A DNA stretch of 64,000 nt from Nocardioides limicola (GCF_016827675.1 NZ_JAERJA010000002.1:62001-126000); one strand, 5' to 3'. Shown: positions 39,256-48,667, counted from the first letter of the stretch. Numbers and translations are program-made. Notes: a model not told the origin generated them from the sequence alone.

Positions 39256-40284
39256 CTACTCGTGTAGGACGCTCGCGTTGTTGACCGGCAGCAGGTGGAT
39301 CCAGGTGCGACCAGCCGGCACCACGAGGTCGGCCCCACCGGACCTCAACGTCAGCGCAGAGGCGACGGTCTCCTTGGACCACCTCCCCTTCACCATCTGA
39401 CCGTCGTGGAAGAGCTGGGCCTCGCCGGTGCCCTCGAAACGCAGCTCCGGCACCCGGTTGCCCGCGGCGTCGGTGTAGCCAGCATCGATGACCTCCACCC
39501 GGACCACCAGCACCGTGTCGGCGACGAACCGGTCACCCTCGGCGGCGTGCGAGTTGGTGTTCACGTAGCCGTCGTCGGTGAACTCCCAGCGGGTGTTCTG
39601 GCTCGGGTAGCGCACCTGCAGCTGCGTGGCGACCTCGCCCTCGGGCAGGTCGGCCGCCTCACCCCAGGGCAGGTAGTCGTCGGGACGTCCGCCGTCGTAG
39701 GGCAACCTGGTGCCGCTGCCGGCCACCACGTCGTCGGCGATCACGGCCAGATCCGCGAGCACGTTGTAGGTGGCCCGTCGGCTCGAGGATCGGGTGATGC
39801 CGTTGGCCCCCTCCTCGATCAACGGGACCTGCGCCCGGCGCAGCCGGTCCAGAGTCTCGTGCGCCCCACCGCTGGCGACCAGGATGCCACCGACGGGCTT
39901 GGCGATGCCGATGTCGGTGGCGCGCAGCGACCGCACCGGACCGACCTCGGTCGGCAGTTCACTGTGGAACATCACCGCGAGCCGGGTGAGCCCGCCCTCG
40001 ACCATCTGCTCCACCACGATGTCCGCCCCGGAGAGGCCGACCTGCGGAGCCGCCGCCGCGGTGTTGTCGATCTTGACGATCAACGGCGGGTGAGCCGCCG
40101 GGTCACCGTCGGTGACCTCCAGCCCGGTGAGCGGCCAGAACTCCGGCTCCGGCTCGGGCTCGGGGGTCACCTCTTCGGTGGGGGTCGGCTCGGCCTGCGG
40201 CTCCTCGTCACCGGAGCAGGCGGCGAGGACCAGACCGGCCGTGAGCAGCACGGCAAGCAGACGGACGGAACGGGTACGGCGCAC
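39256..40284 (-). CDS. DUF3048 domain lipoprotein
   Basis: A 342-residue exported protein. The lipobox LVLAAC follows a hydrophobic signal, so it is a lipoprotein; an acidic Pro-Glu linker (TPEPEPEPEPEFW) leads to the DUF3048 domain with WPLTGLEV, VKIDNTAAAAPQVGLSGADIVVEQMVEGG, RFMAVFHSE-like and PVRSLRATDI segments. The family includes YerB of Bacillus, of unknown role on the cell surface. GTG at 40284 has GAGGAG upstream. It shares its direction with the reductase gene 35 bases upstream. Confidence 0.87.
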   Translation of the reverse strand: MRRTRSVRLLAVLLTAGLVLAACSGDEEPQAEPTPTEEVTPEPEPEPEFWPLTGLEVTDGDPAAHPPLIVKIDNTAAAAPQVGLSGADIVVEQMVEGGLTRLAVMFHSELPTEVGPVRSLRATDIGIAKPVGGILVASGGAHETLDRLRRAQVPLIEEGANGITRSSSRRATYNVLADLAVIADDVVAGSGTRLPYDGGRPDDYLPWGEAADLPEGEVATQLQVRYPSQNTRWEFTDDGYVNTNSHAAEGDRFVADTVLVVRVEVIDAGYTDAAGNRVPELRFEGTGEAQLFHDGQMVKGRWSKETVASALTLRSGGADLVVPAGRTWIHLLPVNNASVLHE

Positions 40285-40319
40285 GAGAGCTCCTCGAGGG
40301 TGCGTCAGGGGTGGATCGG

Positions 40320-41087
40320 TCAGCCGAGGGTGATGCCGCCGTCGACGTACAGCGTCTGGCCGGTGATGTAGGAGGCCTCGTCGCTGCACAGGAAGGCGGC
40401 GGCCGCGGCGATGTCCTCGGGGAAGCCGACGCGCTTGACCGGGTTGGCGTCGGCGTTCATCTTCCGGAACTCGTCGACGTCCACACCCAGCCGTCGCGCG
40501 GTGGCGTCGGTCATCTCGGTGGCGATGAAGCCGGGCGCGATCGCGTTGACGTTGATCCCGAACGGGCCGAGCTCGATGCCCAGCGTCCGGGTGAAGCCCT
40601 GGATACCCATCTTGGCGGCGCTGTAGTTCGCCTGCCCCCGGTTGCCGAGCGCAGAGATCGAGGAGACGTTGCAGACCTTGCCGTACTTCTGGGCGACGAA
40701 GTGGACCTGAGCGGCCTTGGTCATCAGGAAGGCACCCTTGAGGTGCACACCCATCACCAGGTCCCAGTCCTCCTCGGTCATCTTGAAGAGCAGGTTGTCG
40801 CGGGTGACGCCGGCGTTGTTCATCAGCACATGGATCCCGCCGAGCTCGGCCACCACCCGCTCGACGGCGGCGGTGGCGGAGTCGGCGACCCCGACGTTGC
40901 AGCCGATGCCGACCGCCTGGGCTCCGTCCACGAGCTCGATCTTGGCGGCGGCCTCAGCCGCAGCGGCCTCGTCGAGGTCGAGGATCGCCACCGAGGCACC
41001 CTCCGCGGCGAACCGCTGGGCGCACCCGAAACCGATGCCTCGCGCCGCTCCGGTGACCGCCACCACGCGTCCGTCGTACCGTCCCAT
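40320..41087 (-). CDS. Short-chain dehydrogenase, FabG-like 3-oxoacyl-ACP reductase
   Basis: A 255-residue NAD(P)H-dependent SDR. The cofactor motif is VTGAARGIGFG, then LMNNAGVTRDNLLFKMTEEDW as in FabG, catalytic Ser in NVSSISAL, and YSAAKMG with Tyr and Lys. The end ITGQTLYVDGGITLG is typical. The start is an ATG at 41087. It could serve fatty acid synthesis or another ketoreduction; no other fatty acid genes are nearby. Confidence 0.87.
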   Translation of the reverse strand: MGRYDGRVVAVTGAARGIGFGCAQRFAAEGASVAILDLDEAAAAEAAAKIELVDGAQAVGIGCNVGVADSATAAVERVVAELGGIHVLMNNAGVTRDNLLFKMTEEDWDLVMGVHLKGAFLMTKAAQVHFVAQKYGKVCNVSSISALGNRGQANYSAAKMGIQGFTRTLGIELGPFGINVNAIAPGFIATEMTDATARRLGVDVDEFRKMNADANPVKRVGFPEDIAAAAAFLCSDEASYITGQTLYVDGGITLG

Positions 41088-41141
41088 GCCTGACTCCCAT
41101 TCGCTACGTGAAGTTCACCTGGCCGGTCTCCCACCGGCGCA

Positions 41142-41193
41142 GTCACTCTACTCATCGGGGTACGCCGGACTCACCGGGGTACGCCAGACCCCT
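41142..41193. repeat. Short direct repeat GGGGTACGCC between genes
   Basis: ACTCATCGGGGTACGCCGG is followed 18 bases on by ACTCACCGGGGTACGCCAG, two diverged copies in the 196-base gap between the reductase start and the next gene end. They lie upstream of the reductase and could hold regulatory sites. Confidence 0.45.
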
Positions 41194-41234
41194 GGGGGAC
41201 CTCAGCGGGTCACGGCATCGGTCGCGGCAGGTTG

Positions 41235-41274
41235 GACCGGCCGGGACCCTGGCCGCCCAGGGCCCCGGCCGGTC
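41235..41274. terminator. Strong terminator after the secreted two-module protein
   Basis: An 18-bp stem (41235-41252 with 41257-41274) with one A-C mismatch and a four-base loop, nine bases after the stop codon of the gene at 41284. It ends transcription on the minus strand before the reductase gene. Confidence 0.75.
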
Positions 41275-41283
41275 GGTGCGCGG

Positions 41284-42807
41284 CTACGACGTGACCCGGA
41301 CCCGCTGACCGCAGCCGGTCGTGCCGCCCTGGATGAAGCCGGAGGACAGGGTCGGGTTCGTGGTCTGGAAGACGTAGTAGCCGGTGTTTGCCGCGCTCTT
41401 GATCCTCGTGGTGACCGTGCGAGACCCGGCCGACCCGTTCGAGGGACCGGAGAACGAGGTCAGCGTGATGGTGCGAAGCCGCTTGTCCTCCGTGCACTTG
41501 ACGTTGTCTCTGTTCGAGAACGGGCCGTACATCCGGAGCCTGACGTCCCTGGGCTCCGAACGGTCGAACCCGCTGAGGGTGACCTTGATCTTGATGTCCT
41601 CCCCGAGACCGACCGTCGCGTTCGTGGTCCGCTCCTGGGCGACCGCGGACTGCTTGCGGACCCGGACCAGCCCGCCGCACGCCGCACGGGCGCCGAAGCC
41701 GGTGCCGCCGTCGGCACGCACGTACCACTGGTAGAAGCCGGAACGATTCGGCGCCGTGTGACTCGGCAGGGAGTGGGTCACGTGCGACCCGGTGGCGGAG
41801 GTGACCGACGGACCCCAATAGGTGCTGGTCGCGGCACAGGACGGAGACGACGTGAACGGGCCACGCAGCCGACGCTCCACGTCTCTGGTGCCCTCGCCCC
41901 CGGTGATCTCGTAGCTCCCGCCCAGCTGCTGGCCGGTCATCCGGAGCGAGGCCGAGTTGGTGACCCGGACCGTCTGTCCACCTACTCCCGTGATGGTCCC
42001 CGCGACCGTGTGGGTACGCCGAACCCCGGCGACGTAGACATGGGAGGCACGCTTCACCTTCGCCTTGCGAACCCGCAACATCCAGTTCGGAAGCGCTCGA
42101 GCCTTGGCAGTGACGGGGTGCGCGCCCGGGGCGGCGTCGAAGGTCGCGCGAGCGATGCCGTTGCTGTTGGTGCGCTCCCGCTTGACCAAGCCGTTGTAAC
42201 TGAAGATCACCGTGACACCGGGGATGGGCTCTCCGGTGACCCGAGACTTGAGTGTGTAGCTGACGACTGCTTGGTTCCCGTGGGTCACCTGGGGACTGCT
42301 GAGCGTCGCCGCGTAGGGGCCGGCGTACCTGGCGGACTGGTTCAGCATGTGCTTGGCCCAGTCGCGGACGGTCTTCGGGTACGGAGTGCGGTTGATGCGG
42401 CGCGCCCCCTTGGACCTGGTGATTCGCCACTTCTTGCCGTACCGCAGGTGAAGGATGGCCGCGTCGACCGCTGCGGCCTGGACCCGCGAGTCCAGGTTGT
42501 CCGCCTTGATGTGATTGCCCCAGCGGCTGGCGATGTAGGCGATCCGCTCCTGACGCCGGTTGGCGGGCGTGACGGTCCGCGCCTTGCGGTACTTGCTGGT
42601 GACGTTGGCCTTCTTCACCTGGTACCGGTACACGGCCTTGCCTTTGCCGATCCTGCGGGCCCCGATCCAGGCACCGACGGCCGAGCCGTCGCCGGGGATC
42701 GCGAAACCCCGGTAGGGCGTGTTGGCGGTCGCAGGTGCGCTCGTCATGACGCTCAGTCCGGCGGTGACCATCAGCGCCACCACCAGCGCGGCGAGGTGTT
42801 TCCTCAT
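41284..42807 (-). CDS. Secreted protein with two related Cys-containing modules
   Basis: A 507-residue exported protein, not recognised as a whole. A signal peptide (LAALVVALMVTAGLSVMTSAPATA) is followed by a region with RIAYIASRWGN and VQAAAVDAAILHLRYG, resembling the helical core of thioester/TQXA-type surface domains. Then comes an Ig-like part (GEPIPGVTVIFSYNGLVKRE) and two modules of about 100 residues, each with a RLRGPF or RMYGPF segment, a Cys, a GFYQWYV/GYYVFQT strand and a final CGxxVRV. No cell-wall anchor. GGGGGAAG precedes the ATG. Next to a Ser/Thr kinase gene. Confidence 0.72.
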   Translation of the reverse strand: MRKHLAALVVALMVTAGLSVMTSAPATANTPYRGFAIPGDGSAVGAWIGARRIGKGKAVYRYQVKKANVTSKYRKARTVTPANRRQERIAYIASRWGNHIKADNLDSRVQAAAVDAAILHLRYGKKWRITRSKGARRINRTPYPKTVRDWAKHMLNQSARYAGPYAATLSSPQVTHGNQAVVSYTLKSRVTGEPIPGVTVIFSYNGLVKRERTNSNGIARATFDAAPGAHPVTAKARALPNWMLRVRKAKVKRASHVYVAGVRRTHTVAGTITGVGGQTVRVTNSASLRMTGQQLGGSYEITGGEGTRDVERRLRGPFTSSPSCAATSTYWGPSVTSATGSHVTHSLPSHTAPNRSGFYQWYVRADGGTGFGARAACGGLVRVRKQSAVAQERTTNATVGLGEDIKIKVTLSGFDRSEPRDVRLRMYGPFSNRDNVKCTEDKRLRTITLTSFSGPSNGSAGSRTVTTRIKSAANTGYYVFQTTNPTLSSGFIQGGTTGCGQRVRVTS

Positions 42808-42853
42808 CTGTTCTTCCCCCTGTTGGGTTAGTGATTCGTACCAGTTCTGTTCG

Positions 42854-44368
42854 TCAGCCCGTGGGGCCGATCGGTCCACTGCCGTCATCGGGACCGCCAC
42901 TGCAGCAGGGGGGCGGACTCTTGGGCGGGCTATGGGTCGGGGCCTTGGTCGGGCTTGGGCTCTTGGGTGGGCTCGGCGACGGGCTCGTCGTACCCGGTGT
43001 GGCCGGCGGTGCCGTGGGGGCCGCCGGGACCGTCACCGTGCCCACGAACGGCTCAAGACCGCCGATCCGGACCTCCCAGGAGGCGACCCCGCCCGGCACG
43101 TCGGTCAACCGGATCCGGCCGGAGGGTTCGCTGAAGGTCAGCGCGCGCGTCGACGGCGGCCCGGACGCCGGGGTGAGGGTGACCACTGCTTCCGCAGGGA
43201 GATCCGAGAGGTACATCACCCGTACGACGACGATGTGCGGCTCCGATGACGCGACTCGCACCCGCGGCTCCGGCACCACCACGGCACCCGGGACGGTCTG
43301 GTACTGCGCGGGGGTGGGCGCGGGGGTCGGGGTGGGTGCGATCGGCGTCGACGCTGAGGTGTCCGGGTCGGGAGAGCGTTCCGGCAGGCCCCGCCACAGA
43401 GCCGCCGACGCGACGCCGGTGACCGCCAGCACCAGGGCGACCGACGCCGCGACCACGGCGATCCTGGCGCGGTGACCGGTGGTGTCCGGCGGCAGGACCC
43501 CGGCGGGCTTCCGCGCCGCCGGTGCGACCACTCCGTCGGCCAGCGGCAGCAGAGCGAGCAGTTGCCGGCGCACCTCCCGCGCCGATCCCGGCCGCTGCGT
43601 CGGGTCCTTGGCCAGCAAGGTGGCGAAGAGCGGGTCCAGGTGCTGAGCCAGCCCGGGGTCGCCGGGGAACGGCGGCACCGGCTCGGTCATGTGTGCATGG
43701 ACGACCTTGTACTCGCTGCTGCCCTGGAACGGGGGACGCCCGGTCAGCGTCGCCCAGAGCAGGCAACCCAATGAGTAGAGGTCGCTGGCCGGCGTGGCCT
43801 CGGCGCCGTCGTGCAGCTCGGGGGCCATGTAGGCGGGCGTGCCCAGGGTGGAGCCGGTCATGGTGACGTACTCGTCGCCGAAGCGGGCGATGCCGAAGTC
43901 GGAGAGGTAGCCGGTGATCTCGTCGCCCCGGATCCGCAGCAGCACGTTGGCGGGCTTGATGTCTCGGTGCACCAGGCCGACCTCGTGCGCATCGGCCAGC
44001 CCGGCGGCCAGTTGCGCGGCAAGTTGCAGCGCCCAGGTGGGCGGCATCGGCCCGTACTGGCGCAGCGCAGCCCCGAGGTCACCACCGTCGATGAGCTGGG
44101 TGGCGATGAAGAACTGTCCATCGACCTGGCCATGGTCGTAGACGTGGATGACGTGGGTGGAGTCCAACCGCGCGAGAGCGGCAGCCTCCCGGGCGAACCG
44201 GTCGACGAAGACCTGGTCATGCGCGATGCCCGGATTCAGCAGCTTGAGGGCGACCTCACGACCCAGGGTCTCCTGGACTGCGGCGTAGACCACGCCCATG
44301 CCACCACGGCCGAGCAGGCGGGTGATCCGATAGGCGCCGAAGCTCTCGCCCACACGTGGCGCGTCCAC
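42854..44368 (-). CDS. Membrane serine/threonine protein kinase (PknB-like)
   Basis: A 504-residue Hanks-type kinase. The kinase domain (about 10-265) has the Gly loop LLGRGGMGVVYAA, catalytic Lys in EVALKLLN, HRDIKPANVLL, the DFG Asp in LSDFGIARFG, activation-loop TMTGSTLGTPAYMAPE. A single transmembrane helix (IAVVAASVALVLAVTGVASAA) leads to an outer part with Pro/Thr linker, a beta domain and a Pro/Ser-rich tail rather than PASTA repeats. GTG at 44368 has GGAGG upstream. It may sense an extracellular signal; the adjacent secreted protein is a candidate partner only by position. Confidence 0.9.
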   Translation of the reverse strand: MDAPRVGESFGAYRITRLLGRGGMGVVYAAVQETLGREVALKLLNPGIAHDQVFVDRFAREAAALARLDSTHVIHVYDHGQVDGQFFIATQLIDGGDLGAALRQYGPMPPTWALQLAAQLAAGLADAHEVGLVHRDIKPANVLLRIRGDEITGYLSDFGIARFGDEYVTMTGSTLGTPAYMAPELHDGAEATPASDLYSLGCLLWATLTGRPPFQGSSEYKVVHAHMTEPVPPFPGDPGLAQHLDPLFATLLAKDPTQRPGSAREVRRQLLALLPLADGVVAPAARKPAGVLPPDTTGHRARIAVVAASVALVLAVTGVASAALWRGLPERSPDPDTSASTPIAPTPTPAPTPAQYQTVPGAVVVPEPRVRVASSEPHIVVVRVMYLSDLPAEAVVTLTPASGPPSTRALTFSEPSGRIRLTDVPGGVASWEVRIGGLEPFVGTVTVPAAPTAPPATPGTTSPSPSPPKSPSPTKAPTHSPPKSPPPCCSGGPDDGSGPIGPTG

Positions 44369-44473
44369 GCGATCACCTCCTCCCGAGCGGGGGCCGTCAC
44401 CAAACTGAACGATGATCTCCCAGAAGAGGTCACGGCACCGAATCGCCATCACGGTCCGAGGCCGCACGCGCAG

Positions 44474-44526
44474 CACAATCGGGGAAGAACGGGTCCGCCT
44501 TGTGGACTCATTCTTCCCCGATTGTG
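44474..44526 (-). terminator. Terminator-like hairpin downstream of ssrA
   Basis: A perfect 16-bp stem (44474-44489 with 44511-44526) enclosing a 21-base loop in which GTCC and GGAC can pair. It lies 13 bases after the tmRNA 3' end and before the kinase gene. Confidence 0.7.
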
Positions 44527-44538
44527 AGGATCTCGTCG

Positions 44539-44908
44539 TGGAGCTGCGGGGAATCGAACCCCGGTCCTCGAGCGCCGAACCAGGTCTTCTCCGGGTGCAG
44601 TCAGTGCTGTCGTTGTCTCTTCCCCGGCGCTCGCACTGACACGTCGCCGACAGGCTCAGTCACGAAAAAGTCCCGAACGTTCTGCGTGACTCAGAATCGT
44701 TCAGCTAGTCCCCTTGATGAGGCCTGGATCCGGGACGGAGACGGATGCCCGGTCAGACCCTTCGATCACTGCAATCAGGCAGCGAGAGCGAAGTCGTTGC
44801 GCTTAGAGTCGGCAACTATTCGTTTCCAGCGATCGTTTACGAGATGACGCTGGCTCCTCGACCCGCTTCCCCTGGAACTAGCGTCCCAAGTCGAAACCGA
44901 TCAGCCCC
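44539..44908 (-). ncRNA. ssrA: Transfer-messenger RNA (tmRNA)
   Basis: A 370-base one-piece tmRNA. The 5' GGGGCTG pairs with the 3' CAGCTCC, followed by A, and the T arm GGGG-TTCGATT-CCCC is present; CCA is not encoded. The tag frame ends with codons for ADSKRNDFALAA and a TGA, the actinobacterial form (compare ADSHQRDYALAA of M. tuberculosis). It rescues stalled ribosomes together with SmpB, whose gene is one gene upstream on the same strand. Confidence 0.95.
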
Positions 44909-44930
44909 TCTTGAGTTGTACTTGTCCAGT

Positions 44931-45857
44931 CTACGGGGCGGACCCCGCCGAGCGCGACTCGAATAGGCGTTCGGCGTTGTGCCAGAGCACGCCGGCCAGC
45001 CAGGCGTCGTCCAAGAGCGGCTCCCGCTCCCGCAGCGCGACCAGCACCTCGACCTGGTGCCACCACGGATACGGGATGTTGGGGAAGTCCGAACCGAGGA
45101 ACACCTTGTCTCCGAGGGCGGCCAGCCGCCCCAGCAGCCGGTCCGGGAAGGGCGAATCCATCTCGTCGAAGAACGACGTGAAGACCATCGTGGTGTCCAG
45201 CCCGACCCCCGGATAGCGCTCCGCCAGCCCCAGGAACTCCTCGTACTCGGGGGCGCCGGCGTGTGCGAACAGCAACCGCAAGCCCGGATGCCGGCGGAGC
45301 AGTTCGGCCACCGGCGCCGGGCCGGTGAACTCGTTGGGGACCGGACCGGAGCCGGCGTGCAGCACCACCGGCACCCCCGCCTCGGCGATCTGCCCCCAGC
45401 TCTCGTCCAGCAGCGGGTCGGTGACCCAGAAGGCACCCACCTGCACGTGCACCTTGAACAGTTCGACTCCGCCGGCCAGTCGCTTCCCGACGTACGCCGT
45501 GGCTTCGGGCTCGGGGAAGAAGGTGCCGCACCGGAGCACTGCGGGCACCCGGTCGGCGAACGCGTCGGCCCAGTCGTTGAGGAACTCGGCCATCCCGGGC
45601 TTGTGGGCGTAGCTGAGCGCGGAGAACCGGCGTACGCCGAGGGCACCGAGTTGGCTGACCAGCTCGGTCTCGTCGCCGCGATAGGTCAACGGCCAGGGGC
45701 GGCCCAGCAGCGGCCCGGCGTCGTCGAAGTACTGGCGCACCTTGGCCATCACCGGCGGGGCCATGAAGTGGGTGTGCACGTCGAAGAAGCCCTCGATCCC
45801 CAGGCGTGCGGGCAGGGCGGCCACCTCGTCGGGCAGCACGAACGGGTCAACTGGCAC
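44931..45857 (-). CDS. Amidohydrolase family protein
   Basis: A 308-residue protein with an amidohydrolase TIM-barrel. FFDVHTHFMAPP carries the HxH metal motif; HAGSGPVP, FAHAGAPEYEEF and FLGSDFPNIPYPWW give the further His and Asp ligands. The pattern resembles the ACMSD/decarboxylase branch of the superfamily, but the substrate is unknown. It lies between smpB (three bases) and ssrA (22 bases), separating the usual smpB-ssrA neighbours. Confidence 0.85.
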   Translation of the reverse strand: MPVDPFVLPDEVAALPARLGIEGFFDVHTHFMAPPVMAKVRQYFDDAGPLLGRPWPLTYRGDETELVSQLGALGVRRFSALSYAHKPGMAEFLNDWADAFADRVPAVLRCGTFFPEPEATAYVGKRLAGGVELFKVHVQVGAFWVTDPLLDESWGQIAEAGVPVVLHAGSGPVPNEFTGPAPVAELLRRHPGLRLLFAHAGAPEYEEFLGLAERYPGVGLDTTMVFTSFFDEMDSPFPDRLLGRLAALGDKVFLGSDFPNIPYPWWHQVEVLVALREREPLLDDAWLAGVLWHNAERLFESRSAGSAP

Positions 45858-45860
45858 GGG

Positions 45861-46337
45861 TCAGCGCATGCCCTTGAGTCGGCGGCCGATCTCGACCTGC
45901 TTCTCCCGGTCGGCCTCCCGGGCCGCGATGGAGTGACGCTTGTCGTACTGCTTCTTGCCCTTGGCGAGTCCGAGCTCGACCTTGGCTCGGCCGTCCTTGA
46001 AGTAGAGCGACAGCGGGATGAGCGTGTAGCCCTTCTCCGAGATCTTGCGTTCGAGCTTGTCGATCTCGTGTCGGTTCAGCAGCAGCTTGCGGCGGCGTCG
46101 GGCAGCGTGATTGGTCCAGGTGCCTTGGCTGTACTCGGGGATGTGCACGTTGTGCAGCCACACCTCGTGTCCGTCCACCTCCCCGAAGCCGTCGACGAGG
46201 GAGGCCCTCCCCTGGCGCAGCGACTTCACTTCGGTCCCCACCAGCACGATGCCGGCCTCGTAGGTGTCCTCGATGTGATAGTCGTGCCGCGCCTTGCGGT
46301 TCTGGGCGACCGCCTTCTGCCCCTGCTCCCTGACCAT
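45861..46337 (-). CDS. smpB: SsrA-binding protein SmpB
   Basis: A 158-residue partner of tmRNA that mimics the codon-anticodon helix on stalled ribosomes. [39 protein letters not shown], and the [36 protein letters not shown] stretch with the basic tail [17 protein letters not shown] are all typical. A Met three codons upstream (46346) is an alternative start. Confidence 0.95.
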   Translation of the reverse strand: MVREQGQKAVAQNRKARHDYHIEDTYEAGIVLVGTEVKSLRQGRASLVDGFGEVDGHEVWLHNVHIPEYSQGTWTNHAARRRRKLLLNRHEIDKLERKISEKGYTLIPLSLYFKDGRAKVELGLAKGKKQYDKRHSIAAREADREKQVEIGRRLKGMR

Positions 46338-46406
46338 GCTGGGCATTCTCGCATCGACGCGGCAGCCTGGGCGAACGGATTGGCCCCCCGACCGGCGCGG
46401 GCGGGG

Positions 46407-47699
46407 TCAGAACCAGTTGAACGGGTCGACCGGGCGACCGTTCTGGAGCACGGTGAAGTGCAGGTGACAGCCGGTGGACCAGCCGGTGGAGCCGACGTAC
46501 CCGATCACCTGTCCGCGGCTGACCCGCTGGCCGGGCGAGACGATGTAGCGGGCGGCGTGGTTGTAGATGGTGGCCAGGCCGTGGCCGCGGACGAGTCCGT
46601 GGTCGATCACGAGCCGGTTGCCCCAGGCCGTCTGGTAGTAGCGCGACATCACGGTGCCGTTCGCGGAGGCGTACAGCGGGGCGCCGCACCCGCCGGTGCC
46701 GAAGTCGACGCCGTCGTGCAGCGACCGGTAGCCGTAGATCGGATGGTTGCGCCAGCCGAAGGAGGAGGTGACGTAGCCCTTCACCGGCCAGTTCAGGTAG
46801 CCACCGGTGGGGCCGGTCTGCAGGTTGCCCTTGGCGGCGGCCTGTTTCTTGAGCTCCTCGGCGCGCTTGCGCATCCGCTCCTCGAGGCGCTGCTGCTGCT
46901 GCTTCAGACGGGCGATGACGGCCAGGTCACGCTTCCTCGCCTTGTCGGCGGCGCGGCGGGCTCGGCTGTGCCGGGAGACCAGGTCGGCCACGCGCGAGGT
47001 GGCCGCCTGGGCCTCCTGCTCCAGGGAACGCATCGTGGCCAGGTGATCGGCGGCGGCCTGGCGCCGCTCCTTCACCTGGGCGCGGGTGTCCCGGACCTTG
47101 TTGTGTTGCACCGCGAGTTTCACCTCGGCCTGGCGCAGGTTGTCCAGGGTCCGGGCCTCGTGCCCGGCGAAGATCCGCATCGCCTCGGAGGCGCGGATCA
47201 GGTCGGCGGGGTCCTTCGCCTCGAGCAGGGTGACGAAGCCCTGCATCATCGGGTCGCCGTCCTTGTACGCCGAGGTGATCACGTGCTCCACGTGCACCGC
47301 CTGTTCCTCGACATCTGCGCGACCCTGCCGCAGTTCCTCGCGGGCTACCCGCAGCCGCTCTTCGGCGGCAGCGAGCCGATCGGCCATCCGGGCGTCCTCT
47401 GCCCGGGCCTCTGCCAGCCGGGTTCGCGCCGTGGAGAGCCGACTGCGGGCTGTGGAGAGCCGCGCCTCGGCCTGCTCCAGTTGCCGACTGGTGCGGCGTA
47501 GACGCTGACTCGACTCGCGGAGGTCGTCCTGGGCGTTGCCGAGTTGGTTGGTGACCTTCCCCTTGCGCTCCTTGAGGTCCTCCAGCTCCGAGGCCGCGGC
47601 GTTGGTGCCCACGACGACTGCGGGGACGCCAGCCACCAGCACCAGCGCTGCGAGAGTCGCAGTCGCCCGGTGGCGGAGGGCACGGGGGAAGGAACGCAC
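46407..47699 (-). CDS. M23 murein hydrolase activator with coiled coil (EnvC/NlpD-like)
   Basis: A 430-residue exported protein. A signal peptide is followed by a long coiled coil (about residues 38-285) and a C-terminal M23 LytM domain: SSFGWRNHPIYGYRSLHDGVDFGTG with the first zinc His and Asp, then HNHAARY-like and GSTGWSTGCHLHFTVLQNG with the HLH. The metal site is largely kept, so it may be an active endopeptidase. Directly downstream of ftsX, it is the likely hydrolase controlled by FtsEX at the septum, as in RipC or PcsB. Confidence 0.88.
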   Translation of the reverse strand: MRSFPRALRHRATATLAALVLVAGVPAVVVGTNAAASELEDLKERKGKVTNQLGNAQDDLRESSQRLRRTSRQLEQAEARLSTARSRLSTARTRLAEARAEDARMADRLAAAEERLRVAREELRQGRADVEEQAVHVEHVITSAYKDGDPMMQGFVTLLEAKDPADLIRASEAMRIFAGHEARTLDNLRQAEVKLAVQHNKVRDTRAQVKERRQAAADHLATMRSLEQEAQAATSRVADLVSRHSRARRAADKARKRDLAVIARLKQQQQRLEERMRKRAEELKKQAAAKGNLQTGPTGGYLNWPVKGYVTSSFGWRNHPIYGYRSLHDGVDFGTGGCGAPLYASANGTVMSRYYQTAWGNRLVIDHGLVRGHGLATIYNHAARYIVSPGQRVSRGQVIGYVGSTGWSTGCHLHFTVLQNGRPVDPFNWF

Positions 47700-47755
47700 C
47701 TGGTCTGCCTTCGAGTGTTCGGGGAAGAGAACGCTTCGACGTTAGACGACCTTGA

Positions 47756-48667
47756 TCACACTTTTACGTATTTGCGGATAAGTGCGAGTGTCGGCAGCAT
47801 CGTCAGCATCGGCCCCAGGATGGCGATGCCGGCCACGGCGAAGAGGTACTCGTCCACGCCGATCCAGGGCAGGAAGTCGATGAACACCGAGATCCGTTGG
47901 TGGACACCGAAGTACATGAACGCACCCAGCGCCCCGGCAGCCAGCCCGACGCCGATGATCGCCGAGACCAGCGACTCCAGCAGGAACGGCAACGCGATGT
48001 AGAGGGTGGAGGCACCCACCAGGCGCATGATGCCGATCTCCCGACGTCTCGCGACCGCGGCGAGACGGATGGTGTTGCCGACCAGCAGGATCGCGGCCAG
48101 CACCAGGAATCCGGCGATGCCCAGGGCCCCCCACTTGAGCACGTTGATGGAGGCATAGATCGGCGCCAGCGCGTGTCTGAGGTCCCGGATCGAGGAGACG
48201 CCGTCCAGACCGATCACGGCACTGGTGATGCCCTCGAAGTCGCGTGGGTCGACCAGTTCGATCCAGATCGCCTCCGGCATCGAGTCCACGTCGGCGGCAG
48301 GGTTGGGGCCGGAGAACGGCTCCTCGCCGAAGATCTCCTTGACCTTCTCGAAGGCCTCCTCCTTGGACTCCAGGTAGTGCCCGGCGACCTCGGGGTTGGT
48401 CTCGACGACGTCGAGGATCGCCTCCTTCTGCGCGTCGGTGACCTCCCCGTTGCAACTGGGGTTGTCGTCGCGGTCACGGCAGAGGAAGACGGTGATCTGC
48501 AACTGGCTGCCCCAGTACGCCTCGGCTTTGGCAGCCTGCTGGTTCAGCAGCACCCCCAGGCCGACCAGGGTGAGAGAGACGAAGAGGGTGAGTACGACGG
48601 CCAGGTGCATCGAGAGGTTGCGGCGAAGGCCCTGGAAGAGCTCGGTGAAGACATAGCGAAGAGGCAC
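47756..48667 (-). CDS. ftsX: Cell division protein FtsX (permease-like)
   Basis: A 303-residue membrane subunit. One N-terminal helix is followed by a large external domain (residues about 40-170) that touches the murein hydrolase, then three helices. RLAAVARRREIGIMRLVGAS is the conserved cytoplasmic coupling segment that contacts FtsE. Separated from ftsE by eight bases. It has no transport activity in known systems but transmits ATP-driven movement. Confidence 0.93.
   Translation of the reverse strand: MPLRYVFTELFQGLRRNLSMHLAVVLTLFVSLTLVGLGVLLNQQAAKAEAYWGSQLQITVFLCRDRDDNPSCNGEVTDAQKEAILDVVETNPEVAGHYLESKEEAFEKVKEIFGEEPFSGPNPAADVDSMPEAIWIELVDPRDFEGITSAVIGLDGVSSIRDLRHALAPIYASINVLKWGALGIAGFLVLAAILLVGNTIRLAAVARRREIGIMRLVGASTLYIALPFLLESLVSAIIGVGLAAGALGAFMYFGVHQRISVFIDFLPWIGVDEYLFAVAGIAILGPMLTMLPTLALIRKYVKV

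Noticed and set aside
44979..47501. An 840-codon open frame on the plus strand
   Set aside because: It is antisense to the amidohydrolase, smpB and M23 genes, has no family motifs, and is the kind of long frame that GC-rich codons create on the opposite strand.
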